From the NCBI RefSeq assembly GCF_001306135.1, contig NZ_LGKP01000013.1:1-64000 (forward strand): DNA of 64,000 nt, in the 5' to 3' direction. A program made the translations under genes and the position numbers. How positions within the stretch are numbered: the stretch's first letter is position 1; every line of letters starts with the position of its first letter. The notes under the pieces are model-generated. The model saw only the letters and a list, made by a program, of their open reading frames with translations. It searched no databases and was not told where the DNA came from. The DNA comes from Herpetosiphon geysericola (lineage in GTDB: Bacteria; Chloroflexota; Chloroflexia; Chloroflexales; Herpetosiphonaceae). This document shows positions 1 through 7,531 of the stretch, one piece after another.

Positions 1-125
1 GTGGCCACGCGATTTGAGAAACTGGCCCTGAACTATCTCGGATTCGTCCATCTGGCGATGATTCAACGCTTGGTGCGTATCCTTGCACCAGCGACATCGG
101 TATCCTGAATTATCAGACAGAGCCT
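1..125 (+). mobile_element. 3' end of an IS5-family insertion sequence (transposase C-terminus, cut by window edge)
   Basis: The open frame from base 1 to the TGA at 106-108 encodes 35 residues containing ATRFEKLALNYLGFVHLAM. This is the usual C-terminal signature of IS5-type DDE transposases (T-R-[FY]-[ED]-K followed by a hydrophobic YLxxVHLA helix). The rest of the gene lies before the window. The bases just after the stop (111-125, ending AGACAGAGCCT) read AGGCTCTGTCT on the other strand, which resembles the terminal inverted repeat of some IS5 subgroups. The element may therefore end near 125 beside a TAG target. The family call is good; the exact end is inferred because the left end is not visible. 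Confidence 0.7.
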
Positions 126-169
126 AGAATAATCACAGATCCTAAATTGATATGTGCGAGGGTAGATTA

Positions 170-1102
170 ATGACTATTCTAGGTTTTGGAGATGAAGCTA
201 TTGCCGCATTTATTGTTTTCTTTCTAGGGATTATTGTCACATTGTTTTTTCAGCGTTATTCTGAAAAGAATCCTAAATTAGTATATCGTATAAAGGCTGA
301 TAAAATTAGCCTAGATGCTGATGATCTTATAAAAGATAGAATAAGTGTTTTCTTTGATAATAAAAATGTTGAAAAAATTTATATATTTAATATCACAATA
401 GAAAATATTGGCAATGTAAATATAAATAATCAGGAAATATTATTTTCATTTGATCATAAAACGAGGATTTTGATAGATACGATTATTGATCTCCAACCTT
501 TGGTTGGGCCTGTCCATTTTATTCCAACAAAAGCACCTCTAAATCTCACAACCGAAATGCCATATCAAGAAAAATACATGATTGAGCTACTGAGTAAAGG
601 GCAAAAGGTAGGGTTTAAGTTTTTGACTAGAGATAATCTCAGCCAAAAAGTTTCTATTTATTCAAGAAATAAAGAAAATTATGTTGATGTTATTGAGCAG
701 TCTCAACAAAAGAGCCAACATATTGTTAATAAAATTAACCGTTTAATTATAGGTATCTTTGTGTTTTTTATCGTTCAAATAGGAATAGATATATTATTCT
801 TATTTATAGAACAAGAAATTAATTATGCACGAACGTTATTAGGGAATACAGCAAAAATAATAGGATTATTGCTTTTGTGTTTTATGAGTATTAATATTGT
901 AAATCAGATATGGGATTTGATAAAGAAAATCTCGTTTAATAAAAAGATTATTGATATAATTGGATCTACGTTTTATGGATCAAATATTTCAATGTTTAAT
1001 ACGATTGGTGCTGATATGTCACAGACTTCATCATATTATGATCCATCAAAGAAATCTTCTGATGATGTTTACGGATTACCACCAGAAGATCAAGAAAAGT
1101 GA
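170..1102 (+). CDS. Unknown AT-rich membrane protein, three predicted TM segments
   Basis: I do not recognise this 310-residue protein. The start is placed at ATG 170 because GAGGG at 159-163 is well spaced from it; an in-frame ATG at 152 has no such site. One hydrophobic segment lies near the N-terminus (about residues 10-27). A roughly 160-residue soluble region rich in beta-type residues follows, then two more membrane segments (about 190-215 and 228-250) and a short hydrophilic tail. This topology suits a membrane-anchored sensor or surface protein, but no domain is evident. Its base composition is far more AT-rich than the genes from 1365 onward, and it sits directly behind an IS5 remnant. 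Together these suggest an acquired gene. Confidence 0.75.
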   Translation: MTILGFGDEAIAAFIVFFLGIIVTLFFQRYSEKNPKLVYRIKADKISLDADDLIKDRISVFFDNKNVEKIYIFNITIENIGNVNINNQEILFSFDHKTRILIDTIIDLQPLVGPVHFIPTKAPLNLTTEMPYQEKYMIELLSKGQKVGFKFLTRDNLSQKVSIYSRNKENYVDVIEQSQQKSQHIVNKINRLIIGIFVFFIVQIGIDILFLFIEQEINYARTLLGNTAKIIGLLLLCFMSINIVNQIWDLIKKISFNKKIIDIIGSTFYGSNISMFNTIGADMSQTSSYYDPSKKSSDDVYGLPPEDQEK

Positions 1103-1328
1103 AAACCATATCAGTGTTTATTAAGGCCAAATCAAAAGGCTGAGTTTGGTATGGCATTGGGTAAGGAATACGCCTCTCATGATATCTTGCTCGCTATAAA
1201 CTAATGTTCTATAAACTATACTCATGGCTGAATAGTAGTAGATTTGTTTCCTCGATCTCCAATCCCCTATTGTTCTATGCTCTTATTGCTATGACCTAAC
1301 TTTTTGGCCTGCACATGGATATATAGAG

Positions 1329-1342
1329 TGAGAGCGCTCTCA
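1329..1342. promoter_or_regulatory. 14-bp perfect palindrome, LacI-type operator candidate
   Basis: TGAGAGCGCTCTCA is a perfect palindrome with a central GCGC, 22 bp before the sigma-factor ATG and just upstream of its AAGGAAGG ribosome-binding site. LacI/GalR-family operators have this size and a central CG. No regulator gene is adjacent, so the binding protein is unknown. Confidence 0.5.
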
Positions 1343-1364
1343 ATCTTAGGCTGAAAGGAAGGAT

Positions 1365-1931
1365 ATGCACGATCACGAGGCTATAGCTCGACTCAAACAA
1401 GGTGATATTGCTGGGCTGGCGCCCTTGGTTCACCAATATCAATATCAGGCGGTACGAGCAGCGATCTTGGTTGTCCGCGATCGATCTGCTGCCGAAGATA
1501 TTGTTCAATCGGCTTTTCTGCGGGTGGTGCAGCGCATCCAACAATTTGATAGCCAACGTGCCTTTGGGCCGTGGTTTATGAAAATTGTGCTGAACGATGC
1601 CTTGAAAGATGCCCAACGCCGCGAACGTCAACGCTCACTTGATCAATCGAACGCTGCTGGTTTGGCAATGTTTGAAGAATTGATGAGCAACGAGCCGCAA
1701 CCAGAGGCCTTGCTTGAACAAGATGCTATGCGCGAAACCGTCGTGCAGGCCTTGAATCAACTAACGCCGTTGCAGCGTGCGGCAATTGTGCAACGCTATT
1801 ACCTTGGAATGAGCGAAGCCGAAATGGCTCACGATGCAGCCACCAGCCCAGGCGCGATCAAACAGCGCCTGTTGGGCGCTCGCGAACGCCTGCGCCGACT
1901 CTTAGCCCCAATTATTAATGAATCTTTGTAG
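1365..1931 (+). CDS. ECF-type RNA polymerase sigma factor
   Basis: This 188-residue protein is the size of an extracytoplasmic-function sigma-70 factor. Region 2 lies at about residues 20-90, with the typical AAEDIVQSAFLRVVQ helix that contacts core polymerase and the -10 element. Region 4 lies at about 125-180 (LTPLQRAAIVQRYYLGMSEAEMA, then a recognition helix with SPGAIKQRLLGARERLR). AAGGAAGG just before the ATG is a strong ribosome-binding site. The next gene starts 14 bp after the stop and encodes a membrane protein of the kind that holds such sigma factors inactive. The palindrome at 1329-1342 may control the pair. The signal it responds to cannot be read from the sequence. Confidence 0.92.
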   Translation: MHDHEAIARLKQGDIAGLAPLVHQYQYQAVRAAILVVRDRSAAEDIVQSAFLRVVQRIQQFDSQRAFGPWFMKIVLNDALKDAQRRERQRSLDQSNAAGLAMFEELMSNEPQPEALLEQDAMRETVVQALNQLTPLQRAAIVQRYYLGMSEAEMAHDAATSPGAIKQRLLGARERLRRLLAPIINESL

Positions 1932-1945
1932 TCGAGGAGTCTGTA

Positions 1946-2821
1946 ATGCATAACGATAACACTATCTCAAAAGCGCTTGCTAACGTGGCAGAACACGAAG
2001 TTCCCGAAGGATCGCTCAACATGCTCAAACCACTGCAACAACAAGCTAACCTCAAGCCACAAACTCGCCGGACGGGTTGGTTGCGCCCAGCGATGATGGC
2101 TGCAACTGGGGTAGCGTTGGCCGCAGTTGGCTTTGGCTTGCTACCTAGCCAAGTCAGCCAAGTTAGTGCCAAAGAAGCCTTGCGCCGTGCCGAACAAGTA
2201 ACCGCCTTTGGCTTAACTGGCATCGATTCGCTGCATGGCGTGCTCGAAACCCACGTGCCAGCAACTGGCAGCGTGGTCAGCGAAAAAATTTGGGTCCAGC
2301 AACCAAATAAATTGCGCAAAGAAATCGTTTGGCCAGGCAGCGAAACCAGCGATGAGCAATACGAAACCCAAATTATGAATGGCGCTGATGCCTGGGCTTG
2401 GATTTCGCCAGCAGGCCAGCCAAATACGGTTGATGGCACCGTTTCCCAGTTCAGTTCAAGCGAATTGGATGGCGCGTTGTATGTGATTCCCAATCCAACT
2501 GCTTCGCTCGATTCTAATGGCAATAGCGATGGTTTGTGCGCCCAACCAGGCGACCAACTTTCAACTGTTGGTCAAGAAAGTTTCTTGGGCCGCGATGCCT
2601 TGGTCATCGAATGTGTGCTTGGTAACAGTAGCGATCAAGCCAACACGCGGCTTAAATTCTGGATCGACGATGAGTTGTTTGTGGTGCTGAAATCGGAATA
2701 TTTTGAGCCAAACGGCGATTTGTTCGTTGAATCTGAATACAGCGTGTTTGAAGTCAACGGCTCATATCCAGCCGATTTCTTCGCTCCACCAGCAGGCGCA
2801 CCAATCGAAGTTAGCCAATAA
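1946..2821 (+). CDS. Membrane-anchored partner of the ECF sigma factor, LolA/RseB-like outer domain
   Basis: This 291-residue protein starts at an ATG preceded by GAGGAG and is coupled to the sigma gene. About 50 N-terminal residues are cytoplasmic and include a basic stretch. One membrane helix follows (about 50-68). The remaining roughly 220 residues are extracytoplasmic and resemble the beta-rich LolA/MucB/RseB fold (KIWVQQPNKLRKEI, then WFWI-like edges and a C-terminal domain ending ADFFAPP). The layout fits an anti-sigma factor or an envelope sensor that feeds one. The classical zinc anti-sigma motif (HxxxCxxC) is absent from the short N-terminus, so direct sigma binding is inferred from position. 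A clear terminator follows. Confidence 0.75.
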   Translation: MHNDNTISKALANVAEHEVPEGSLNMLKPLQQQANLKPQTRRTGWLRPAMMAATGVALAAVGFGLLPSQVSQVSAKEALRRAEQVTAFGLTGIDSLHGVLETHVPATGSVVSEKIWVQQPNKLRKEIVWPGSETSDEQYETQIMNGADAWAWISPAGQPNTVDGTVSQFSSSELDGALYVIPNPTASLDSNGNSDGLCAQPGDQLSTVGQESFLGRDALVIECVLGNSSDQANTRLKFWIDDELFVVLKSEYFEPNGDLFVESEYSVFEVNGSYPADFFAPPAGAPIEVSQ

Positions 2822-2835
2822 GCCTTGAATAACAG

Positions 2836-2868
2836 GCCAGCGATCAACACATGATCGCTGGCTTTTTT
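2836..2868 (+). terminator. Rho-independent terminator of the sigma/anti-sigma operon
   Basis: An 11-bp perfect stem (GCCAGCGATCA with TGATCGCTGGC) and a 5-nt loop are followed by six T residues, 15 bp after the stop codon. Confidence 0.92.
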
Positions 2869-2949
2869 GGTTTAATCTGTAGATTGTTGTTGAATGAACT
2901 CAGTAACTGATATACTTGTTAAGTAAATATTGTATGGGAGAAGCCAATC

Positions 2950-3411
2950 ATGCGGTTTAAACGAATTATTGTTAATCGCCATTGGATTTATTCTTATCTG
3001 CAAGCAGGTGATGCAGAAGCAAACAAGTCGAATTTGCCGCAATCACTGTATATGGATGATCCGCTTAATCAAGAATGTTATATTCAAGCATTTATAGCAC
3101 CACATTTTATAACATCCTACTATCCGATCGATATTCGCTTTCAGTATAAATTTAAAGAATCGTTACGTTACTGTTTAAATGTGTATAATGCTGATATTGA
3201 ATCCGATCTTGAGCATGAATGGTCACAACCATACGGCATTTATAAACAACCGAGTGATCTTCAAGCTTTTTTGCAGCGTGTTTGGCAGGTTTTATTTCCT
3301 GATGAATCATGGCAGATTGACGACCTTGATTATTATTTAGATCTGAATGATTCACGAATAAATATATTTGATCCATTATCGGCTACGATTCGCGATCAAC
3401 GTTATGGTTGA
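2950..3411 (+). CDS. Unknown 153-residue protein
   Basis: This is a soluble protein rich in Tyr, Asp and Ile, with no signal peptide, membrane segment or recognisable motif. The ATG has GGGAGAAG upstream. It is more AT-rich than its neighbours. It is followed by one copy of a 122-bp repeat and then by another small unknown gene on the opposite strand. The pair may be accessory genes in a small variable island. Confidence 0.6.
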   Translation: MRFKRIIVNRHWIYSYLQAGDAEANKSNLPQSLYMDDPLNQECYIQAFIAPHFITSYYPIDIRFQYKFKESLRYCLNVYNADIESDLEHEWSQPYGIYKQPSDLQAFLQRVWQVLFPDESWQIDDLDYYLDLNDSRINIFDPLSATIRDQRYG

Positions 3412-3462
3412 TATACTATTGGTTGCCGAACCTAGGCTTTTATTCTAAACGTGGAAATTGTT

Positions 3463-3584
3463 GATCTCATTGAGTTTCACCACCCTTCCGTCCCTCCGCC
3501 GGAGGGAAACGCAGGGGTTTTCAGCCCCTGCACCCCAAATGTTCATGTTGTGGAATGTGCTGCTAGTAACATTTCCCCTTCGTG
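3463..3584. repeat. 122-bp intergenic direct repeat, copy A
   Basis: This is nearly identical to 4231-4352, 768 bp away, with only a couple of differences at the left end. Each copy contains two hairpins: CCCTCCGCCGGAGGG (3492-3506) and a 7-bp stem GCAGGGG/CCCCTGC (3511-3531). Both copies end in CCCCTTCGTG. No coding sense was found. It resembles a dispersed, structured intergenic repeat, or a mobile remnant too small to encode a transposase. Confidence 0.85.
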
Positions 3585-3600
3585 GTTAAAAAAGATTCCC

Positions 3601-4176
3601 CTATGTGGTTAAAAACCTATCATCAAGCTGATTATGCTCAATCAGATGCGCAACCATGCGTTCAATTGTTGGCCGATCGAGGCTCTGAATCAAAATATCT
3701 GGTGTTTCAAATAAATCCAATTCAGCTGATTTAGTTAATTGAAGATCAAAAAAGTCGAATGTTTCAATACTAAAGCTAAAATTATCCCCATCGGCGAAAC
3801 TTATACTCATATTAATAGCATCAAGTGTTGGATTGAATTGATTATAGAATTCATGCCAACTTGCCTCAGATTCAAGCCAAATTGTATAATCTATGCCGTG
3901 TTTATCGATGATTGTATTTGGACGATTGATCGATTGATCAGTAAGAATTGTATCGATATTAATTGAACCGTTTACTAGATAAATTGGTTTAAGTAAATAT
4001 AAGCCATTCAGATTAATTGCATAGTCTTGCATTATTTGGCGAATAATTGGTAAATGTAATCTATTGATAAACGATATTTTGCTATTTTTAATGCTAATTG
4101 AATCGATAATATCGAGATTTGTTTGTGCCTTGATAATTGAACGAATATGTTCAAGGGTAGATTGATAGACGATCAT
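3601..4176 (-). CDS. Unknown 191-residue protein
   Basis: The open frame extends upstream to 4314, but that extension is translated from the repeat copy at 4231-4352. The ATG at 4174-4176 is preferred, with GGAGA upstream. The protein is soluble, acidic and rich in Ile and Asn (starting MIVYQSTLEHIRSI), with no signal or known domain. It is AT-rich like the 2950-3411 gene. It lies exactly between the two repeat copies, so the gene and one repeat may have arrived or duplicated as a unit. Confidence 0.55.
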   Translation of the reverse strand: MIVYQSTLEHIRSIIKAQTNLDIIDSISIKNSKISFINRLHLPIIRQIMQDYAINLNGLYLLKPIYLVNGSINIDTILTDQSINRPNTIIDKHGIDYTIWLESEASWHEFYNQFNPTLDAINMSISFADGDNFSFSIETFDFFDLQLTKSAELDLFETPDILIQSLDRPTIERMVAHLIEHNQLDDRFLTT

Positions 4177-4230
4177 TGAAAATCTGTCTCCGCAAAAATT
4201 GAAATGAGATTTATGAACATGGGATTTTTT

Positions 4231-4352
4231 GATCTCATTGGATTTCACCACCCTTCCGTCCCTCCGCCGGAGGGAAACGCAGGGGTTTTCAGCCCCTGCA
4301 CCCCAAATGTTCATGTTGTGGAATGTGCTGCTAGTAACATTTCCCCTTCGTG
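4231..4352. repeat. 122-bp intergenic direct repeat, copy B
   Basis: This is the second copy of the repeat at 3463-3584, in the same orientation. It lies directly upstream of the minus-strand gene 3601-4176, and its promoter-proximal position could affect that gene. Past the end, the CTTCGTG motif continues as three short echoes (4347-4372). Confidence 0.85.
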
Positions 4353-4382
4353 CTCTTCGTGCGCTTCGTGGATGAAAAACAA

Positions 4383-4417
4383 TCTATGTTCTATGCTCTA
4401 TGTTCTATGTTCTTTGC
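4383..4417. repeat. Heptanucleotide tandem repeat (about 5 x TCTATGT)
   Basis: Five consecutive 7-bp units occur: TCTATGT, TCTATGC, TCTATGT, TCTATGT, TCTTTGC. They lie immediately beyond the stop codon of the large regulator on the minus strand. The function is unknown. Such repeats are prone to slippage, so copy number may vary between strains. Confidence 0.7.
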
Positions 4418-7344
4418 TACCCATGCTCAGCGCAGCCCAACGAGCTGCAATCGGCGGCTAAGGCACAACCAACCAAGTGACGCAGCGATTTCGGGGCATG
4501 CACTTGCTGAACGAAGCTAAATTGTGGTGGTAACATGCGGCGCAAGGCTTGATAATCGGCTGGTGGAATTGGCGCGCCAAGGACTTCGCGCAGCCAATGT
4601 GCGCCGCTCCAAAGTGCTTGAGCACGCTCTGGCTGCTGGTTGAGTGCACTCCAAACCGCCAAGCCTTCGATTGAAGCCGCCACGCCTTCGCGGTCGCCAA
4701 CGCGATACAGCGTGGCAAGGCTTTCATGCAACAGGTGTTGGGCTTCGCTGTAGCGTTTTTGGGCTAAGGCAACCCGCGCGAGAAAGGTTTGGCTCCGCGC
4801 AACCGCTGGCCAGTTGCCCAACGGCTCAAGCATGGCGATACTTTGTTCTAGCCATTGCTGCGCTTCATGATCGTCGCCATAGATTAAGAGTGCTCGGCCA
4901 TAGAAGCCCATTGCGGTGCCAATGCCGCTTTTGCTACCGAGCTCTTGGTAAAAACTGAGGCTTTCGGCTAACAAGGCCAAGGCACTACGCGAGCCATGTT
5001 GCACCAGTTGGCTCATGCCAAGATGGCGCAAACTGCTGGCTAAGCCATAACGATCATCAAGCATTTTGAGCAAAGGCAGGCTTTCTTCCAAGGCTTGAAT
5101 TGCATCTGCATAGCGACCTTGCCAATATGCCACCATGCCAATGTTGGTCAGCGCATGAGCAATCGCCTTTGGTTGATGCTCACTGCGTGGCTCCACCAGA
5201 ACTTCGTTAAACGCCCGATTGGCCGCCGCATAATCATCTTGGATAAAAGCCAGCACGCCAGCCCCAAGCCGAACTTTATCACGAATCGCCAAGGGAATGC
5301 TGGTTGGTTGCAGTTGTTGGATTTTGGTCAGCCACTCGCGACCTTCGCTAATCTGGCCTTGCTCGTGCCAAAAGCGCCAAAAGCTCGCGCACAATTGCCA
5401 GACTGCCAAGGCATTATCTTGCTGAAGGCCCCAAGCGAGAATGCTGCGAATCGTCGGCAATTCGCGTTCGAGCCTCTTGATCCAGCCAGTATGGTTGCTA
5501 ACCAAGAAGGCTTGCTCTGCTTGCTGCATTAACTCGACATAATAATCGAGTAGTTGTTGTTGTAGCCAATGGGCCTCGCCTTTGGGCAATTTGCTTAGGC
5601 TATATTCGCGAATTGTGTCGAGCATGGCAAACCAGCTTAGGCCATCGCTGCTGGTTTCGCGTTGCAACAAACTAGCATTAACCAAGTGGTGCAAACCGCG
5701 TTCGATTCTGCTTGGTTCGTCGTTGGGCCACAAAGCTTGGGCCGCATCGCGGGTAAAACTACCAGCAAACAAGCCAATGCCTTGGAAAATCGTTTGCTCG
5801 TAGCTGCCAAGCAGTTCGTAGCTCCAATCAATTGCGCCGCGCAAGGAATGCTGGCGTGGCGTGCGATCAGGGCTGTTGTGCTGGAGAAAATCAAGCCGCT
5901 GATTGAGCCGTTGCAGCATCACCTGCGGTGGATAGAATTTGCTATGCACCGCTGCCAACTCAATCGCCAAGGCCAAACCATCGAGCCGCACACAAATTTC
6001 GGCCACGATGGCAGCGTTTTCAGCGGTCAAGCGAAACTGGCTATCAACTGCCTGCGCGCGCTGGACAAAGAGTTGAATGGCGGGGCTGGCAGCAATTTGC
6101 TCAAGTTCAGGGCTTTGTTGCAAATCGGGCAAGCCCAGCGGTGGCAACACAAATTCATATTCACCATAAATGCCTAACACAATGCGGCTGGTAACCACGA
6201 TTTTTAAATTTGGGCAATGCTGGAGCAATTGGCTAACTTGTGGCGCTGCGGCCAGCACTTGCTCAAAATTATCTAAAATGAGCAACATGGTTTGCTGGCC
6301 AACCCAATCTTGCAAGCGTTCAAGCGATTCGTCATCGCCATGGTCGCGCAATCCGGCGGCACGGGCGAGGGTTACTGCCACCAAACTTGGGTCATTAACT
6401 GTGTCGAGCGCCACAAAAACCACTGGAATTTGTTGCGCTTGGTGCATGGTTTGGGCGATATAGCTGGCAAGACTGGTTTTGCCTGAACCGCCCATGCCTG
6501 TGATCGTGATCAGCCGCGCCTCTGGTTTGGCCAATAATGCTTGGAGCGTGGTTAACTCATGCTGGCGGCCAATCAACGCAGCAATGGGATAGGGCAAGCG
6601 CAAATGAGCAAGGCTCGCTGGATTGGCTACTGGCGCATAGCTAGGCGCTTCGATGCGTGCAAAGCGATAGCCAATTCCCGATTCGGAGTGAATTAACTGC
6701 GGCTTGGTTGGGTCGTCTTCGAGTTTGGCTCGCAAGCGCCGCATATAGGCGTGCAAATAAGCGCGATCTTCGCTATAGCTTTTGCCCCAAACCTGTTGCA
6801 ACAGCATGCGGTGGGTCAATACTTGGCCATGATATTGAATAAATAATTTGAGCAAAGCCCATTCAGTCTTGGTCAGATGCACCAGCTCGCCATGTTTGCG
6901 TACTTGCTGATCCTGCCAATTGATCAGCAACGAGCCACATTCTGTATAGTTGGGCTGTTGTTGCAAGGTTGTTTGTTGGCTGCGGCGCAGGAGGGCACGC
7001 ACGCGGGCCAAAAATTCGCTTTCGTGAAACGGCGTAATGACATAATCATCAATGCCTTGATCGAGGGCAATCCCGCGCATATAGGCATCGCTGCTGGCCC
7101 CAACCATCAGCAACGGCACGCTCGAATGCTCCCGTAAACTGCGGCAAAATTCTAAAGCGTCGTGGTCGGGCATCCACTGATCGATCACCACCAAATCGAA
7201 GGCTTCTTGCTCGACTAAGGCTTGGGCCTCGTGAATGCTGGTGCTGCGCACAACCTGAAAACTAGCGGTTTTTAAAACCCGCACAATCAAGGCTTGCAAG
7301 GCGCGATCTGGCTGAATCACTAAGATCGTAGGCTGTTGCGTCAT
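4417..7344 (-). CDS. OmpR-type regulator with degenerate receiver, fused to a STAND ATPase and TPR repeats
   Basis: This is a 975-residue protein; AGGAGG precedes the ATG. Domain order: a receiver (1-120), an OmpR/PhoB winged helix (about 130-228, GYRFARIE at its end), an NB-ARC-like STAND ATPase (about 250-580, Walker A GMGGSGKTS, Walker B LLILDNFEQ), and tetratricopeptide-like repeats to the C-terminus. The receiver keeps the phospho-acceptor Asp55 but lacks the usual acidic pair (Gln11-Pro12 instead), the conserved Thr (Gly82) and the conserved Lys (Thr104). Classical phosphorylation is therefore unlikely, and control may come from nucleotide or ligand binding to the ATPase/TPR part. It is divergent from a murein-hydrolase cluster, and 11-bp repeats of OmpR-box type lie between them. 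Confidence 0.9.
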   Translation of the reverse strand: MTQQPTILVIQPDRALQALIVRVLKTASFQVVRSTSIHEAQALVEQEAFDLVVIDQWMPDHDALEFCRSLREHSSVPLLMVGASSDAYMRGIALDQGIDDYVITPFHESEFLARVRALLRRSQQTTLQQQPNYTECGSLLINWQDQQVRKHGELVHLTKTEWALLKLFIQYHGQVLTHRMLLQQVWGKSYSEDRAYLHAYMRRLRAKLEDDPTKPQLIHSESGIGYRFARIEAPSYAPVANPASLAHLRLPYPIAALIGRQHELTTLQALLAKPEARLITITGMGGSGKTSLASYIAQTMHQAQQIPVVFVALDTVNDPSLVAVTLARAAGLRDHGDDESLERLQDWVGQQTMLLILDNFEQVLAAAPQVSQLLQHCPNLKIVVTSRIVLGIYGEYEFVLPPLGLPDLQQSPELEQIAASPAIQLFVQRAQAVDSQFRLTAENAAIVAEICVRLDGLALAIELAAVHSKFYPPQVMLQRLNQRLDFLQHNSPDRTPRQHSLRGAIDWSYELLGSYEQTIFQGIGLFAGSFTRDAAQALWPNDEPSRIERGLHHLVNASLLQRETSSDGLSWFAMLDTIREYSLSKLPKGEAHWLQQQLLDYYVELMQQAEQAFLVSNHTGWIKRLERELPTIRSILAWGLQQDNALAVWQLCASFWRFWHEQGQISEGREWLTKIQQLQPTSIPLAIRDKVRLGAGVLAFIQDDYAAANRAFNEVLVEPRSEHQPKAIAHALTNIGMVAYWQGRYADAIQALEESLPLLKMLDDRYGLASSLRHLGMSQLVQHGSRSALALLAESLSFYQELGSKSGIGTAMGFYGRALLIYGDDHEAQQWLEQSIAMLEPLGNWPAVARSQTFLARVALAQKRYSEAQHLLHESLATLYRVGDREGVAASIEGLAVWSALNQQPERAQALWSGAHWLREVLGAPIPPADYQALRRMLPPQFSFVQQVHAPKSLRHLVGCALAADCSSLGCAEHG

Positions 7345-7388
7345 GGAACCTCCTAGTGGCTCGTTGCTCCTTGAAGGCTTCTTAAGAT

Positions 7389-7430
7389 GTTTTTTAGAAA
7401 TATACCAAGTTTTTTAGAATTTTTTAAGAA
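7389..7430. promoter_or_regulatory. Direct-repeat array, candidate OmpR-type binding boxes
   Basis: GTTTTTTAGAA occurs at 7389-7399 and 7409-7419, and a third, similar box TTTTTTAAGAA follows directly at 7420-7430. Tandem 11-bp direct repeats are typical targets of OmpR/PhoB winged-helix proteins, and one is encoded next door. A possible -10 (TATAGT, 7439-7444) places the last two boxes over the -35 of the rightward promoter, as for an activator. An inverted repeat GCTTCTTAA/TTAAGAAGC (7377-7385, 7424-7432) frames the array. Confidence 0.5.
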
Positions 7431-7451
7431 GCGTTGTATATAGTATACCTA

Positions 7452-7467
7452 CGAAAAGCGCTTTTCG
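7452..7467. promoter_or_regulatory. 16-bp perfect palindrome CGAAAAGCGCTTTTCG
   Basis: This perfect palindrome with a central GCGC lies 65 bp before the first murein-hydrolase ATG and just downstream of the possible -10. Its position near the transcription start suggests a repressor operator. Like 1329-1342 it has the central CG of LacI-family sites. Confidence 0.5.
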
Positions 7468-7531
7468 ACAATCATGCAACAGTCCCATTCCCGATCTTTT
7501 TTGGTGTCATTCACAAGGAAGGATAGCGATT

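Noticed and set aside
2950-4176. Toxin-antitoxin or abortive-infection pair formed by the two small unknown genes
   Set aside because: They are convergent rather than an operon, are separated by a repeat, and neither shows a toxin or DNA-binding motif.
4383-4417. CRISPR-like array near 4380
   Set aside because: The units are 7 bp and directly adjacent without spacers, so it is a simple tandem repeat.
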